Source: Trichopria drosophilae (Eukaryota; Arthropoda; Insecta; Hymenoptera; Diapriidae). From it: DNA of 64,000 bases. The translations under genes were made by a program, and so were the position numbers. The stretch spans positions 1,550,001 to 1,614,000 of the forward strand of contig CM059582.1 of assembly GCA_030407085.1 (NCBI GenBank), in the 5' to 3' direction. This document shows, one piece after another, positions 25,541-38,739 of the stretch. The notes beneath the pieces were generated by a model that saw nothing but the letters and a program-made list of their open reading frames with translations, searched no databases and was not told the origin of the DNA. Positions within the stretch are counted from its first letter, which is position 1, and the number at the start of each line of letters is the position of its first letter.

Positions 25541-28500
25541 GTTATTCTAAGATACCTTCTATTAAAAACTATTGAACTTTTGATTTTGTGAATGAATGAA
25601 TGGCACAAAAATTATTTACAATTTAATTTTTTATTCGGCATCGTACGACCAAGATTTTCTGAGATAACATTTTCTTAAGAGACGTTAAATTTTGTATCTT
25701 ATATGAAAAAGCCACTTTGCACGCTTGCTTTTTTTAAATTTAACCGTTTTTACATTTTTTAAAATATAGAAAATGTTAAATATAATTTAATTATCTACAA
25801 CTTTTTATTGGGCATCCTATAGTCAGTATTTCCAGAGGTATGACAGATGAACAAAAGTTTTAAAAGAAATGATGAAAATAGCTATTGCAATATGACTCTT
25901 ATTCAATTAACATTTCTTTATATTTCTAAACAGTTAGATTTATATCATTATTCGTGACACCATTAAGGAAAATTTGAGTCCTCGTGTCTAGGGAATTTTG
26001 GGTCACTGGCTCCGAATATATCAACATAATTCAAATTCAAAGTTAAAAATTCAATATGGCGAACGAAAATAGAAAATTGACTGGATTAGGACGCAACTTA
26101 ATTTCGAAATTCTCACAGATTTAGGATCAGTAAGCAAAAACTCAAGTTGACGAGTTTTGTTCTTATTGAGTTAGCTGTTAAAACTAAATTTAGTCATCCC
26201 TCCCATTGAATTCGCCGTATTGAAAATTCTGATCAAATATTCAGAATATGTGACCCCGATATATACCGATATGACCCGGCATATGCCCCCCTAACGCATA
26301 TATTCCCCTTCCTCTAAGTCATATTTTTCCCCTTAGGGATTCTCGCTGGTTAAAAGGCTTATATGCATGTGTGTGCGCATGTGACAAGTGGAAATTCAAG
26401 TGGTGGGAGGTGAGGGGAAATATGACTTCTCGTACTTGATCGGATGTTGTTCAAACTTTGGGCTACAAATTATTAAATGCGTTATTGAAATAAATACAGT
26501 TGGCTTATTAAGTACAAATATTTCATGCACTTTTGATGTATTTCTCTGGTAATAAAAATTACCTTCTCGTAGAGAAAATAGTTCACAAAGCTCTTTTCAA
26601 GTTTTTTGTCCAGTTTTTTTGCAATGTTCTGCGATATGCACTTAGCATTTTGGCGTTAATTGGTTAATTGGAATATTACCCACACTGTACAAACCAATGT
26701 CTTATTTTACGAGATGTGTAGTGTCTAAGAAGTACGCGTTGCCCCAAGACATATTTCGTGTCTCAGATGCCAAAAGTGTCTTGAAATAAAAGACACTCGA
26801 TTTTATTGATTGAATTATTTTTTATTAAAATCTAGTTAATTATCGGTCTTAGATAGTTACCCATAGTTACGAATACATAATCCATACAATTCCGATATCA
26901 TTAACACCAGTCCTCAAAGGATACTTCCGAACTGAAAACCCGAAAATTATTTTTAGTTAATTATTTTTCTACTACTTTTGAATATTTGTAGAAATTCCCT
27001 AAACTACTTGATGCGTGTATCGAAATTTCTTCACTATTGTACTAATTTGTAACTTTCGTAATGAGACTATTTCATCAATAATTAAATTAAAATTTCGCCA
27101 AAAAATACGTCAAATATTCCTATTTGTATCAAAACACCAATAGTTCACTATACAAAATTTAGGTATTCAAGTATAAGCATTTATTTAAATGGTCACAACT
27201 AAACAATACTGTACTATAAAAAAACTATTTTGTTAGTTTTAAAAAAATTCTATGAAATATTTCTGTATTTCCAATAATTATATTTACATACATCTATTCA
27301 ACTGCGCACTTGGTTTAATACTCTCAATATTTTGTTCATCCGTTTGGTACATCTGCTATCCCTCAAGGTTCAGCTGCTGCCAAGTATTATAGCAGTTGTA
27401 TATTAAATTGAGAAACCATTTCTGCCAACCCTCATTACGAAATATACTTTAGCTTTTGACACAAAGTCGCTGAAGTAGAAATTGTAAATGCTAAAATTTT
27501 AAAGGAATTAATTTGAAAACATTTGAAACCGGAGGGTATTGCTGATACATTTTTTCGCAAAAATCATGAGCAAATATTCCTATATCCATATTTGCTAGTT
27601 GAGTTCAGTTAATCAGAAACCTTCTTTTAAAAAACCTATAATTTGGGTACTAGACCTCAACTAGTAATCTTTTTATTGTCGATGAACTGGGAATAACACT
27701 TATTTAATAGTTAAATTAAAATCACCGGTACCCTTTTTCATGTTGAATTTTTGAATTGGTTTAGTTAATTTTGATTCAGCTGTCAATGATTCACAGAAAA
27801 TCGGATTTCAAAAAACCAGGCCTTTTTTCATCAATATCATTAATAACAAAAACTATTTATTTGTTCTAAGTATTATAATTTTATCGTATATTAAACAATA
27901 TAAACCTAGACGATAGAAAGAGTTTTTTATCAAAATTGTAGTGTTTCCGAGAAAAAAAAAGTTTAGAAATAGCGTCCGCCATTTTGGATCCGCCATAAGG
28001 AATTTCGAAAACCAGATCACAAATTCGTCATCAGCCACTTAAAATACACGCGAATACTGAAAATAATAAATAAACCGATAAATATTGAATATTCTGCGTC
28101 CACCATAATGACGTCGCCGTCTTGGATTTCGAAATTCTGAATTCAAATTTGTTATCAACGAAGTTAAGAAATATGTAATTGATGTATTATTTAATGTGCA
28201 TTTATATGAGATTTTTTTTTGCACAAAAGATTGTGTTTAAATTGGTCACTTTTTAGTATTATTATTCTTAATTAACTAACTATAGTAAGATAACATTAAA
28301 TAATTTAAATTTCGCGGCTAAAAAAACTTCATAACTTGATTTATTAGACGACGATAGCCAACGATTAAAACTCGGTTCTCGGGGCGTTCGACTGTGACTG
28401 TGACTTGTTTTGAACCAAAATTTCGTACTGGGTGATGTTTTACTCAATTTTGTGGAATCTGATTTTAATTTTAAACGAATCCGGTAAGTGATTTAAAATT

Positions 28501-28955
28501 TGTCCGCCATATTGGATCCACTATATTGAATTTTCGCAAACTAACTCCATTGTCAAAATAAGCAATTCCAATAATTTAAGACTAACAAGTTAAGCGTATT
28601 CAATGAATTTTAACAAATTCGATCGCCATTTCGAATTTATAATAAGCAACACCAGATTCATAATTTATTAAGGAGCCGAAAATACTCGATTCGGGTCAAA
28701 TTAATCGTTTACATTTTTGAAAATTCGTCAGCTATGTTGAAGATGTTATTTTGAATTTTTGCAAGCTGTAATTCGTAATCGCGGCTCCTATAAACATAAC
28801 TACAATAATTTCTGTAAAAAAACTGTTTATTTGAAAAATGTATGCCGCAAGGGGTTAATTTAATTAGCAGTTAATTATTTTTTTGTTAGTAAAAATCATT
28901 ACCAGTTCAAATAGTCATCGCTTTTTCATTCCTTCTTTATTAGTGTTTAATTTTG
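25541..28955. other. AT-rich intergenic DNA with scattered TGGCGG-family repeats
   Basis: No gene is supported. Repeat sites with (A/T)TGGCGG or GGATCCGCC occur at about 26,051, 27,973-28,000 and 28,501-28,530. A solo GCCGCAAGGGGTTAA at about 28,847-28,861 resembles the right end of the TTAA element that begins at 28,962 and may be the remains of another copy. Confidence 0.5.
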
Positions 28956-28961
28956 GTTTAA

Positions 28962-30125
28962 CCCCTTCGCTGAGGATGACAAAGATCTTTGTCATTTAGA
29001 ACTTTTCTCTGACTGCGGCAAAAACGCAAATCTTTGTCATGACGTCAATTAGTCTAATGAAGTCAATAATATATCCAATTGAAAAACTTGACCATTTCTA
29101 GCCAGCCTAAGGTATACCGAACAACATGCCGTTGTCCTTTTTCAAAAACATGTTGTCAAAAAAAAGACGCAAGTTCTTAAAATATGTTGTTTTTACGATT
29201 TTGTAAAAATCTTTGTCATGAGCTATGTCACCGTATTAGGTCAATTTCTGCATTAAAAATTAATGAAATCGTTTGAAACTTGCTACTCAGGGGTTTTTGA
29301 GGTCGCCGATTACAAATCTGATGATATATTTTGAAAATTTAAAATGGCGGATCCAATACCGCGGGTTAATGTTAGCCTTCTCCCGTTAGTTTCGATATAC
29401 AATATGTTCTTACACACTTTACTACGGTGGTTCGAGAAAGGTCTTCAAAGTGCAATTTTTTTCTGTTTTTATATATATTTTTTTAAAATTGTTTTTAAAA
29501 TGAAAACTGTAACATATTGAACTCTAGAAATCAGTGTTTTTTGCCACATGTAACACGATAACTCAGGAGTACATAACAAAATTTTGAAATTTACACGGAA
29601 TAATCTGGATAGATAATAAACTCTATAAAATATCTATAAAAAGTAAAAATATAGATTTGTAGCTGCAGAATCGAAGAAATTTTTGATAAAAATACAAAAT
29701 TCGGTATAAATATTCTATAAATAATCACGAGAGTGTTTCTATTGCCAACCTGCCACGAACATCATTATTGACATATGAATAACAAATTGCCGTAATATTG
29801 TACATACAAAAACTGATATAAGTTTCGTAATCAGTTCGAATTTTGATTAAGACCTCCGCCATATTGAATTTTCCAAAAATGTTACTTCAGATTCGTAATC
29901 AGCGACCCCGAAAACCTCTGAGTAACAAGTGTCAGGCGAAATGATTGGTATTTAGAAAATTTGCCCGCAATATTGAATCCGCCATTTTAAATTTTCGAAA
30001 TCTGACTTCAAATTCGTAATTGGCGTCCCAAGAAACCCCTATACACCAAGTTACTGTAAAATCTAACTAAATTTTTTTCTCGCATTTTGGGCACTTTTTG
30101 TGAAATTCTCGCCGCAGCGAAGGGG
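28962..30125. mobile_element. piggyBac-type non-autonomous element with TTAA duplication
   Basis: TTAA at 28,958-28,961 and 30,126-30,129 brackets perfect 11-bp inverted ends, CCCCTTCGCTG and CAGCGAAGGGG. The identity extends over the TTAA and one more base on each side, giving 16 bp in all. The TTAA target site with a C-rich inverted end is the mark of piggyBac elements. The 1,164-bp body has no transposase frame. It carries three copies of ATCTTTGTCAT near the left end (28,985; 29,030; 29,209) and several TGGCGGATCC-type sites (29,341; 29,853; 29,970). It is probably mobilised in trans. Confidence 0.8.
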
Positions 30126-30639
30126 TTAAAGGGAGTACAGATGTTGGTTTTTGCTTAGAGTATAAGGAAGGTCGCAAATAGATACCCGGATCAATAAAAA
30201 CGTGATTCTGGATATTTTCATAAATTATTATAAATGTTCTCTTTTGCATCTAGTCTGGGCTCCGTCGATAATTTGAAAATATTTTATTTTTCAAACATCC
30301 GAAACAAAAGAAAATTACGTAGAAAAATAGCTGGGGAATAGGATCACCCCCTTTTTTCAAAATCTTGTAGGATTAGTAAATGCTTACCTATTATTCTGTA
30401 ATAGGTACTAAGGAAAATGCTAAAAACTTGAATATGGCACAAATTTTCCGGACGCTTAAATTCCGCAATCGTGCGACATCTCAGTGCGCCAGTGGATCTA
30501 GAAAGGTCTCATTAGGATGTACGAGGTCTCTAACGATCGACACCTCGCTTTTCACTTCCGCTTGCGGGAAAGGGGTGACTTCCGCAATTAAATAAAAATC
30601 GCGGAAGGAAAATTAAAAATCAATAAGAGGGCCCTCACC

Positions 30640-31030
30640 GGCGGCCAATGATAACGATCGACCAGAAGTTTCTAGAATGCAGACGTACAGGGAGAAACTT
30701 CTCCCAGGTATAAGGACAGATATACATATACATGTGCACACGTATATATACATAGATATACGTACACCCTCTAAATAAACGTCATTGGGTGTGGTGAGCT
30801 GTGGTGAGAGAGAAGAGGAGCGTAACTAGACGATCAACTCAGTGCGACGGGCGACACGGTGCAGACCGATGTGTACAACGCCGCGGCGCAGTCAACGACA
30901 GTTGTCGCACCACTTACACACATCTACGCACATTTACGCCTTCCTACACGTACCTACGCATCTACGTGCCTATGTGTGGCTGACTATATACGATACCTAA
31001 CAAAGCTGAAAGTGGTCGAAAACGGCCAAG
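30640..31030 (+). promoter_or_regulatory. Candidate heat-shock-type promoter and first exon of an unknown transcript
   Basis: Within a GC-richer island are GCCAATGA (about 30,644), a three-unit heat-shock element GAAGTTTCTAGAA at 30,665-30,677, a further GAAACTTC pair at 30,694-30,701, and TATAAG at 30,709-30,714. The order HSE, HSE, TATA is that of an insect heat-shock promoter reading rightwards. Downstream, 30,740-31,030 is GC-rich with repeated TAC/CAC-type words and short frames of 60-115 codons that resemble nothing known. A non-coding stress transcript, an upstream exon of a distant gene or a promoter carried by a transposon are all possible. There is no transcript evidence. Confidence 0.4.
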
Positions 31031-34000
31031 TTTTACGCGTCCCGTGCAACATCCAGACCCACGATTCCTATAAATCAAGAAAAATCTCGAAAATTGCCAG
31101 TTTTTTATTTTCAAAACATAGATTTTTCACACACATCTCACATATGTTTTTTTATTTCCGTTTGTTCACGATAACAATCGGAGTATTTATACTAACGGTG
31201 TGGTAAATAACATTATTTTAATATGCAAATCAAATATTACTAAAAAATTTGGACTTCTTATTTTTGAAAAGTTCAATTATATGAATAGTATTTTGATAAA
31301 TTTCATTAGAAACATGATAGTGATGAATTGGAGCAAATTTAGATTTTTATGGTGAAAACCATAATTCATGGTTTTTCGCCATTATCTCGTAAAATATTCA
31401 AAATTTGGACAAATTTTATTCAATAAAAGTTGTGTCTCTAATCAAAATAAACATTTTATTTCGTGTGCATTTTTTCTAAAACATAATTAGTTTCTAGAAA
31501 AATATGAAAAATTAGATTAGAATCATAATTCATTGATATTTTAATTACGTATGCGTAAAATTCGATTTTACGCACCATTATTCGGGCGTAAAACACGATT
31601 TTACACATTAATGCTGACCGGCGGTTCCACTCGTGTTCCCGATCATGACATGTGTATACCAACAAATTTGGACCACGCAAAATAGCATTTTGCGCGTATG
31701 AAAGAAATATACTATATTTCGCAATTATCTCCTAAGATGCTAAAGATTTCGAAAAATGCTTTCATTTTAGATAAAAGTTGTATATTTCCTTAAAATTTAT
31801 GCGTTTTCCCAAAAAATTATTAGTTTTCGAGAAAAATAGAAAAAATCATACACCATGAAACCTAACCTCAAATCCGAGACCCAATTTGTGGAGTAATTTT
31901 CATGGTGCTTTAGGTTTTTCCGACTTTTCTCGAAAACTACCGATTTCAGGGGGAAAATGTATCCGACTTAAAATGTTTATCTTAATTAGATACACAACTT
32001 TTGTTGAAAGTACTTTTCGAAATATTGAGCAATTTACCAGACACTTAAAAAAAACATGAATTATGTATTTTTGTATGATTTTTACCATAAATCGAATTTG
32101 CATCATTTTCGTAACAAACACATGAAAATATGTAATTATACTAGTTCATTAAAAATCGGTCGGTGTACGTTTTCGGAAGTATACCCTCTTATTTAATAAC
32201 ATTCAAATTGATTAGTATAGTGGGGGAAAAAAAAATTAAACGAAAAAAAATTCAGGCATTAATTAATAATGCCAATTCAGAAACATATTCACGAAAAACG
32301 ATTTTATATTAATACCATTTCTTGTTCTCTAAATATTAAAAATGACCTTATACGGCATACAGCGCGAATACTGGTGAAAGCTGCAAATGCATGAAAAAAA
32401 TGTTTCAGGATTATTGACAAGAATTCCAAGCAGTTATTTGGAAGAGTTCAAAACGAGAGTAGTTTACTCTTGAATCAGAATTTTAAATGATTGAAATCAG
32501 GGAAAAATTCATTCAAATGCAGTCCTTCCTCCGAAATTGCTGCCCGGTCAGGACCGAACTTCCCCTCAGGCCCCCACAATTCATTGTCTGCGCATGCGCC
32601 GGTGTGCCTTTTTTCATACCGTGAACCTGGAAGGGGACAACAATTTACAGAATATTTTGGGACTACAGTTACAGATGAAATTATGGACAGAAACAATTAC
32701 GGGAGGAGGAGTGTAAATTTATTATACGAGATCATGTTAAATATTACAATGCAGTAATCTCACAGCCAAAAATGTTTCAATAGAAATATTACGCCTTTGT
32801 AATTCACATCTCCTAACATAACATAACCTAATCTGCGTTGACCTGGCCCAACTAATTCATCACCATTTTTAAGGCCAAAGTAAGTTAAATATTGTCTGCA
32901 GAAAGAGAAGTCACGTAAAGAATATGTGGAACCTAACCTAAATAATGTTATTTAGGATATATTAAGTATTACATCAATGACATAAGAATGTTTATAGAAT
33001 TATTTCATAAATAACCAAAATAAAAAATAAACAAACAAAAATTGGACGTAAAGGATAAAAGATGAAGTACATAGCAAATATGTGATTGCACTCAATATAT
33101 TTCACCATTCTATTTTCCAAAAATTCATAAAGTTACACAAACTCCATTTTTTTTTATTATTTCATAGATAATTTCATGCATATGCAAAAGACAAACATTT
33201 TATTTTAAATCAACGCAGAAACATCACATAACATTGGGGATATGTGTTTCAAAACATTGTCATTAATGTAACATTACCATGTATTATCCCTCAGACGAGT
33301 ATTATGATCCATGTATTTCTTGTCAGAAATGTGCCAATACGACCAAGATTTAGCTGATCCACAATAATTTGAGACTAACCTTACCTTAACCTAGTCTAAA
33401 GTAATCAAACCTAATCTAATTTATCCTAACCCTAATCTAATGTAATATAACCCAACCAAACTTAATCCAATCTAACATAACCTAATTTAATCTAACCTAA
33501 CTTAACGTAATTTAATTTTAATTACTTTAATTGAATAATCCATTCTGGAAATCCGATACGTTTTTTTTTTTGTAATCAGTAACCGAAGTACAGAAATTTA
33601 ATTATTTTACATAATAAATAGATGTAATATCTTATCCGATCCATGCGTATTTGAACTGCGCTTGCCATCATACAGATTTTGCGCTATAATGAATTGTCTA
33701 AATAATATCCTTAATTAAAATATTCTGTACCATAATACTTTGTCCTATACTTATACAGCGATACAAAATATGTAACTCAGTATTTTAATATAAAATCGAT
33801 CTAATTAAAACATCTTTATCTTATTACATTCATTAAAAACATAATTAAATAGAAATAGCAAGAAATGTTATAACATTTACTAAAAAGTTGAATTAGAAAC
33901 AAAACGCCAAGGGTGTAATAGTGCAAACGTTAAGATAATTAAGACGTTTGGAGTTTACAAACATCTTGGTGTAGTATTATTTCCAAACTTTAATGTCATG

Positions 34001-36120
34001 CGATTTTTAGAAAGTCACACAGTTATACATACAGTTATTTAACTCCCTTATTCTGTGTATCGTATCAATAACTAGCCTATTCATTCAATTATTCTTAGAC
34101 ATGAATTTCAAATGTTAGCTTTTTTATTATTACACATTTTCTTTGCTCCACTTGTAGATCACAATACCCGCATGGTTCACGTTATTTCTCAAAGATGTCG
34201 CATTAGCGACTTGTAACATACTCACAAGTTGTAGAGGGTAGAGGGATTGATTGTCTGTGCATACGAACGTTTAAAATTGTAAACATATAATAACTTTACA
34301 TATAATATACAACTACTGACTAGTAAGTATAGTAAAACATTTCCATAATTTCTCATGTTTAGAACTTTTCGACTATTACTACTGAACATCAAAAAAATAT
34401 TGCTGAACTTCTTAAAATGTGGTTAGTTATAACCATCGTTAGGCTGTTATTTTCAGGAAAAGTTTTCTTAATTGGACCCTAGGAAAACTTTACGATAATT
34501 TTTTTTAAATATTTAAAAAGAAAATATATATATTTTTTTCCGACATAATTGAAAAATAATTATTTACAGTGGTGTAAAAATTCATCGATATTTTGGCAAT
34601 TTTCTGGGTAAAATAAACTAATGCTGATTAAATATTTGAGTTTTCATCATTTTCAACTCATTGTTAGATTTTTCTATGGTTGGGAAAACGGCCTAATCTG
34701 TATAAATTTCTTTAAAAAGAGGAAAATAATTAAAAAACAACACTTTTTTTATATATATTCTTTCGCATGTAACACGTGCTTATAGGATTTTGTCCTGCAT
34801 TCAGAAGTTACTTGCACTTTGTAGGTTAAAAGCTCTCCTTTTTTCATTTTCACTTTATAAATTTCATTTATACGGGGCTCTAAACGCAATAGTATGATAA
34901 ACATTACTGAAGACGTTGAAAAACATTTAATACATATGAATTATTTTATTGAATAGTAAAATAAAATTCAATTTACTGCGGGGTCTATATTTTTTATTTG
35001 AAGTAATAAAATTGTTTTTTAAACCTTTATTAAAAAGCTAACTTATTATGATGGTCGCAACCATCGATGTTTATTAAACCATTCGGCAATCGCAAGCAAT
35101 GAGTACTACTATCAATTCAGAACGCATATTGCTTATATGGAATTAACACTATTTCATCGCTTGCGAGAATAATACTAAACAGGGTGGATGTGTTCAATGC
35201 AATGTATATGCGCCACCAGACGGCGAATGTTGGATACAACAGCTTTCCGTGTCAGTTCGTCAAATAGTCTGATCAAAGTTCAGTTCAAAATAGCCGGACT
35301 CTCTACATCATGAAGTGTCTTTCGACGTCGGTTTCTAACCTCACTTTTTTGCGAATAGTGAAAAATGTCAGGGCATATCACTGCAGTAAATATTTCACTC
35401 CTACAACTGTGACAAATCCCTTAAAGTAGCTTTTCGCTTTTACAATTTTAGAGTGTAGAGAAAGCAAGTTAGCAAGTAGGAAAAAATATTATTATTCCAT
35501 GGTTTTTCTTTACATATGTGAAAAATAAATTAGTTTTACCAATTTATAGTTTCTTCTACGGCTCACCGAACTTTATTTTCATCCTTATTAACATTCTTAA
35601 ATCATTATGAATCTCATTGTCAAAAGTATCATTTAATTTATAACGAAGCACATAAAAATTCTGGTCAATGGCTTTCTTATGCTGCCACGTGGAAATTAAG
35701 AGAAACTTAAAAAGTATGCTCCACACACATGATCAGTACAGATTATTCTTAACGAATAATCTCCTATTTTTATTTTCCTTCCCTTAGAACCATTAGAACG
35801 ACTGTTAATACGATTTAAATATTTTGTAGATAGCTCATGTATTACTGTAAAAACCTCATACTTCACTTCAAATGGGATTATGCAGTTGGGTATTACATAA
35901 TGAATTTCGCATTTTAAATGGCAAACGAGATCCATAATTTTAAATGACTTTTTCACCACACTCTACTTCAAACTAAAAAATCAACTAGAAAAATTACCTA
36001 AATAAAACTTTTCCTACTTTTTTATTAAAAAATACATTACATTTAAAAAATAATCATATTGGCAAAGAATATTCTGTGCAAGATATGTAATTTCTTTTTC
36101 AGATTCAGAAAATTTTTTTT
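31031..36120. other. AT-rich intergenic DNA with a GC patch and a degenerate CCTAA tract
   Basis: There is no gene. The interval 31,540-31,690 has several GCGTAAAA/TTTTACGC words like those in the palindrome block at 46 kb. The interval 32,520-32,640 is a small GC-rich patch with TGCGCATGCGCC at 32,589-32,600, close to an NRF-1/Ewg site. The interval 33,376-33,510 is rich in CCTAA-like words. The remainder is featureless AT-rich sequence. Confidence 0.45.
33376..33510. repeat. Degenerate CCTAA-rich tract
   Basis: The plus strand is a run of TAACCT, CTAACC and CCTAAT variants, with about a dozen CCTAA or near-CCTAA words in 135 bp. Isolated AACCTAACCTAA occurs at about 32,930. Insects typically have (TTAGG)n telomeres, whose complement is CCTAA, so this could be a decayed interstitial telomeric tract. 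A simple biased AT-rich microsatellite is equally possible. Confidence 0.4.
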
Positions 36121-36125
36121 TAACC

Positions 36126-36302
36126 CTCCGGGAGTAGAACTTCCTTTTTGCGCCCTGCAGTGACATATTCGGGCGTAAATTGTCGAACCCCACGCCGTCG
36201 TATTAAAGAATATCGTATGGAGAATGAAATATCGATGACTGCGACGAACTTCGCACTCGTCGAATATCGGTTATTGCGTCCTTGTTACATAATGTACTAT
36301 TA
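36126..36302 (+). repeat. Dispersed repeat 'B', copy 1
   Basis: The repeat starts CTCCGGGAGTAGAAC, continues with TTTTGCGCCCTGCA, CGGGCGTAAATT and ATATCGTATGGA, and ends TTGTTACATAATGTACTATT. The same blocks occur in the same order on the minus strand at 42,681-42,889, and a shortened version occurs at 45,540-45,687. A 63-codon frame overlaps it but is not conserved between copies, so I treat the repeat as non-coding. Confidence 0.7.
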
Positions 36303-38395
36303 TTTACTTAGTTTATCCTTTCTTTACACTACAGGATAGTATCGCACAGTTTCTGCACAGGGTTTGAACGAACTACTTTTTAACCGATATAATTTGCAAA
36401 AGATATTAAAACTTTTAACTATATTTGTTTTTGATCTTAAAAGTATCAACATGGTAAAAAACAAGAAATGTTGACGGAAATGATAAGATAATAATATAAA
36501 TAGATTAAAATATAAATTAAGTAACGTCTCTAAAATAATTATAAGAAACGGTTAACGAAGATAATGAAAAAATAGATATAAGAAGTAGCAATGTATTAGA
36601 TGTAATAATCATGCAATCATAAAATGAACATATTTTAGAAGCATTTCCAACAATTTGCGTAATATCGTACTTTTCCGAAATTTTCTGATTTACGCATAAA
36701 CTGTCGACTTTATGTTAGTTACAAATACGGTAGAAAACCGTTTATAAAGTTAAATTCCGAGGACAATAACACCTTTTCGATTTGTTCGTAATTTTATTAA
36801 ACCTTTTTTATCGAAAGTTATCAGATTTTAATTCAATATCAAGAAATATTAGTAGTCATTTTCAGTTAAATTATAGCGTGATAAATTATTAAATTATTTG
36901 ATTCCTTATTAATACAACAATGTTTAGTTTTCAAATAATTTTTTCGACAGAATTGTAATTTAAATAAATAATTGAAATACTATTTAGAAATCGTACTTTT
37001 ATTCTTGGGCCAAATATATATTAATAATTTTTGGAAACAATGAGTTACCAAGTATTGCTTAGGTTACTGATAAATACGTCTTAGTTTGGATTATCGTAGA
37101 AAAGATAAACATTTTTAAAACATACACAAATATTCAAGACAGATAATAATAATTTGTGACAAATCAGAAATATATACGGAAAAATATTTCAAATTTTCTT
37201 TTTTCAAGCGGAGAGCAGGGAAGTATTGTGCACAAGTGTTATTGAAAAGTTAATAACAATTACGAATTGTTTCTCTAAATACTGCCGAATTAGACAAGAA
37301 ATGTTTGGTCAACATAATTGTTTACGTAATTTTTCAATAAAAGTTTAGCAACTTGAGATGAATGTTATGTTAAAAATTCAAATGTTTTTGATATTAATGA
37401 TTTTATCCTAATAAATAAAAATAAGTTGCGAATGTCTAGAATTTTTCAATTTAATTGTATAATAATTTCTAAATTTCTAAATTTCAAAAAAAGTAAAAAA
37501 AGCAACAGTATAATTAAAACTATTTATTTTAAATATTGATTTATATCAACGATTAAAATGAATTATTATAAAACTGCAATTCAAAGTTTTTAGAAGGTAA
37601 AAAATTGCTGAATATATAAGAAAATACGACGCAACAGCCTGAAAAAATAAAAATGTAACAAAGACTAAGATTTAAACGATTTTTAAGAGAATTAGACCCC
37701 AAAAAAAATTATACAAAATAGTTAAGGAAGATAAGCGAAAGAATAGAATCGTGAATCGTGCGAAGAGAAAAAATTTATTTTTTTCTTATCTACAAGTTTC
37801 TCATGAACAAATAATAAAAAATCAATACACATTCTTTAAATATGATTCTGAGAGGTGTCATTTTTCATATATAGAATCCCTAAGAAAAATACGACTGGGA
37901 AAGCGAATGTCAGCCATCCTCAGAATAAGAATAATTTGAACAAAATATTCTACATAATCTAACTACAAACTTCAATTTGTTAAATTATTCAAAATTCAAT
38001 TAATTATAAAAGCAAACATGTACTTGGAATATAGTTTTCGAGTGTAATCTACAATGCATTTGGGCGTACATTTATCGATATTTAATTATTTTAACCGAAA
38101 TTGTTTCGATAATTCATATAAAACGAGGTCATAAAACAGAATAATTTTTCTTCGTTTAGTTTGAACATGGTACATTATAGTTAATTCTAGATTTTCTTTA
38201 GAAGAGAAGAACCATAAAGGACCCTTTGCTTTCCCTTTCGACGTACACAAATTTCGAAGCATTGCATTTTTCTTTCAGTTAAAGCATTTCTCAATTTTGT
38301 ATTTTTAAGACAAGAATAAAAAGCGTTTATAGAGCTATTATATGAAAATTAGATTACTTTCGGTTTGAAACTTCCGATGCAATGAAATTACTTCC
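36303..38395. other. AT-rich intergenic DNA, nothing recognised
   Basis: Only short low-complexity frames occur, and I recognise no repeat or RNA gene. Confidence 0.5.
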
Positions 38396-38735
38396 TATCA
38401 GTGACGTCACACGCATCATTACCAATAGATAAATACAAAAATTCATTTAAAATATGCTGTACTTTTGAGGCGTCATTCAGAAAAACAAATAGTGAAAGGA
38501 AGGGAAAGGGCAGGTAACTTGGGTTTTATTACCTTCGGACCGTTAATAGCGAAGTAGTAGTCCAAGCACTCAGTTGTCAGTTGTGTCTAGTCGTCAGTTG
38601 TGCTCAGTCAGTAGCAGTTGTCAATCTTCTCTTCACCATTGGATTACTAGTTATACAACCATTGGATTTCTAGTTGCAGTTTTTTGTGGACGCACAGTAA
38701 CAACATTTTGAAGCCTGTCGACTATTCTAAAGGTT
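38396..38735 (+). promoter_or_regulatory. Candidate isolated promoter / 5' UTR exon
   Basis: A full CRE palindrome, TGACGTCA, lies at 38,402-38,409. At 38,571-38,620 four CAGTTG E-boxes (38,571; 38,578; 38,595; 38,615) are mixed with TCAGT words resembling the arthropod initiator. A tandem CCATTGGAT(T/)...CTAGTT pair follows at 38,637-38,675, then a non-coding stretch up to AAAG/GTTTGT near 38,733, a possible donor. The texture differs from the flanking AT-rich DNA and looks like a 5' UTR exon reading rightwards. It could be a distal promoter of the BTB gene 11 kb downstream, or belong to a non-coding RNA. Confidence 0.3.
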
Positions 38736-38739
38736 TGTT

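Noticed and set aside
31540..31690. GCGTAAAA/TTTTACGC words similar to the 46-kb palindromes
   Set aside because: Only a few loosely spaced words and no clear stem. Not enough to call a second palindrome block.
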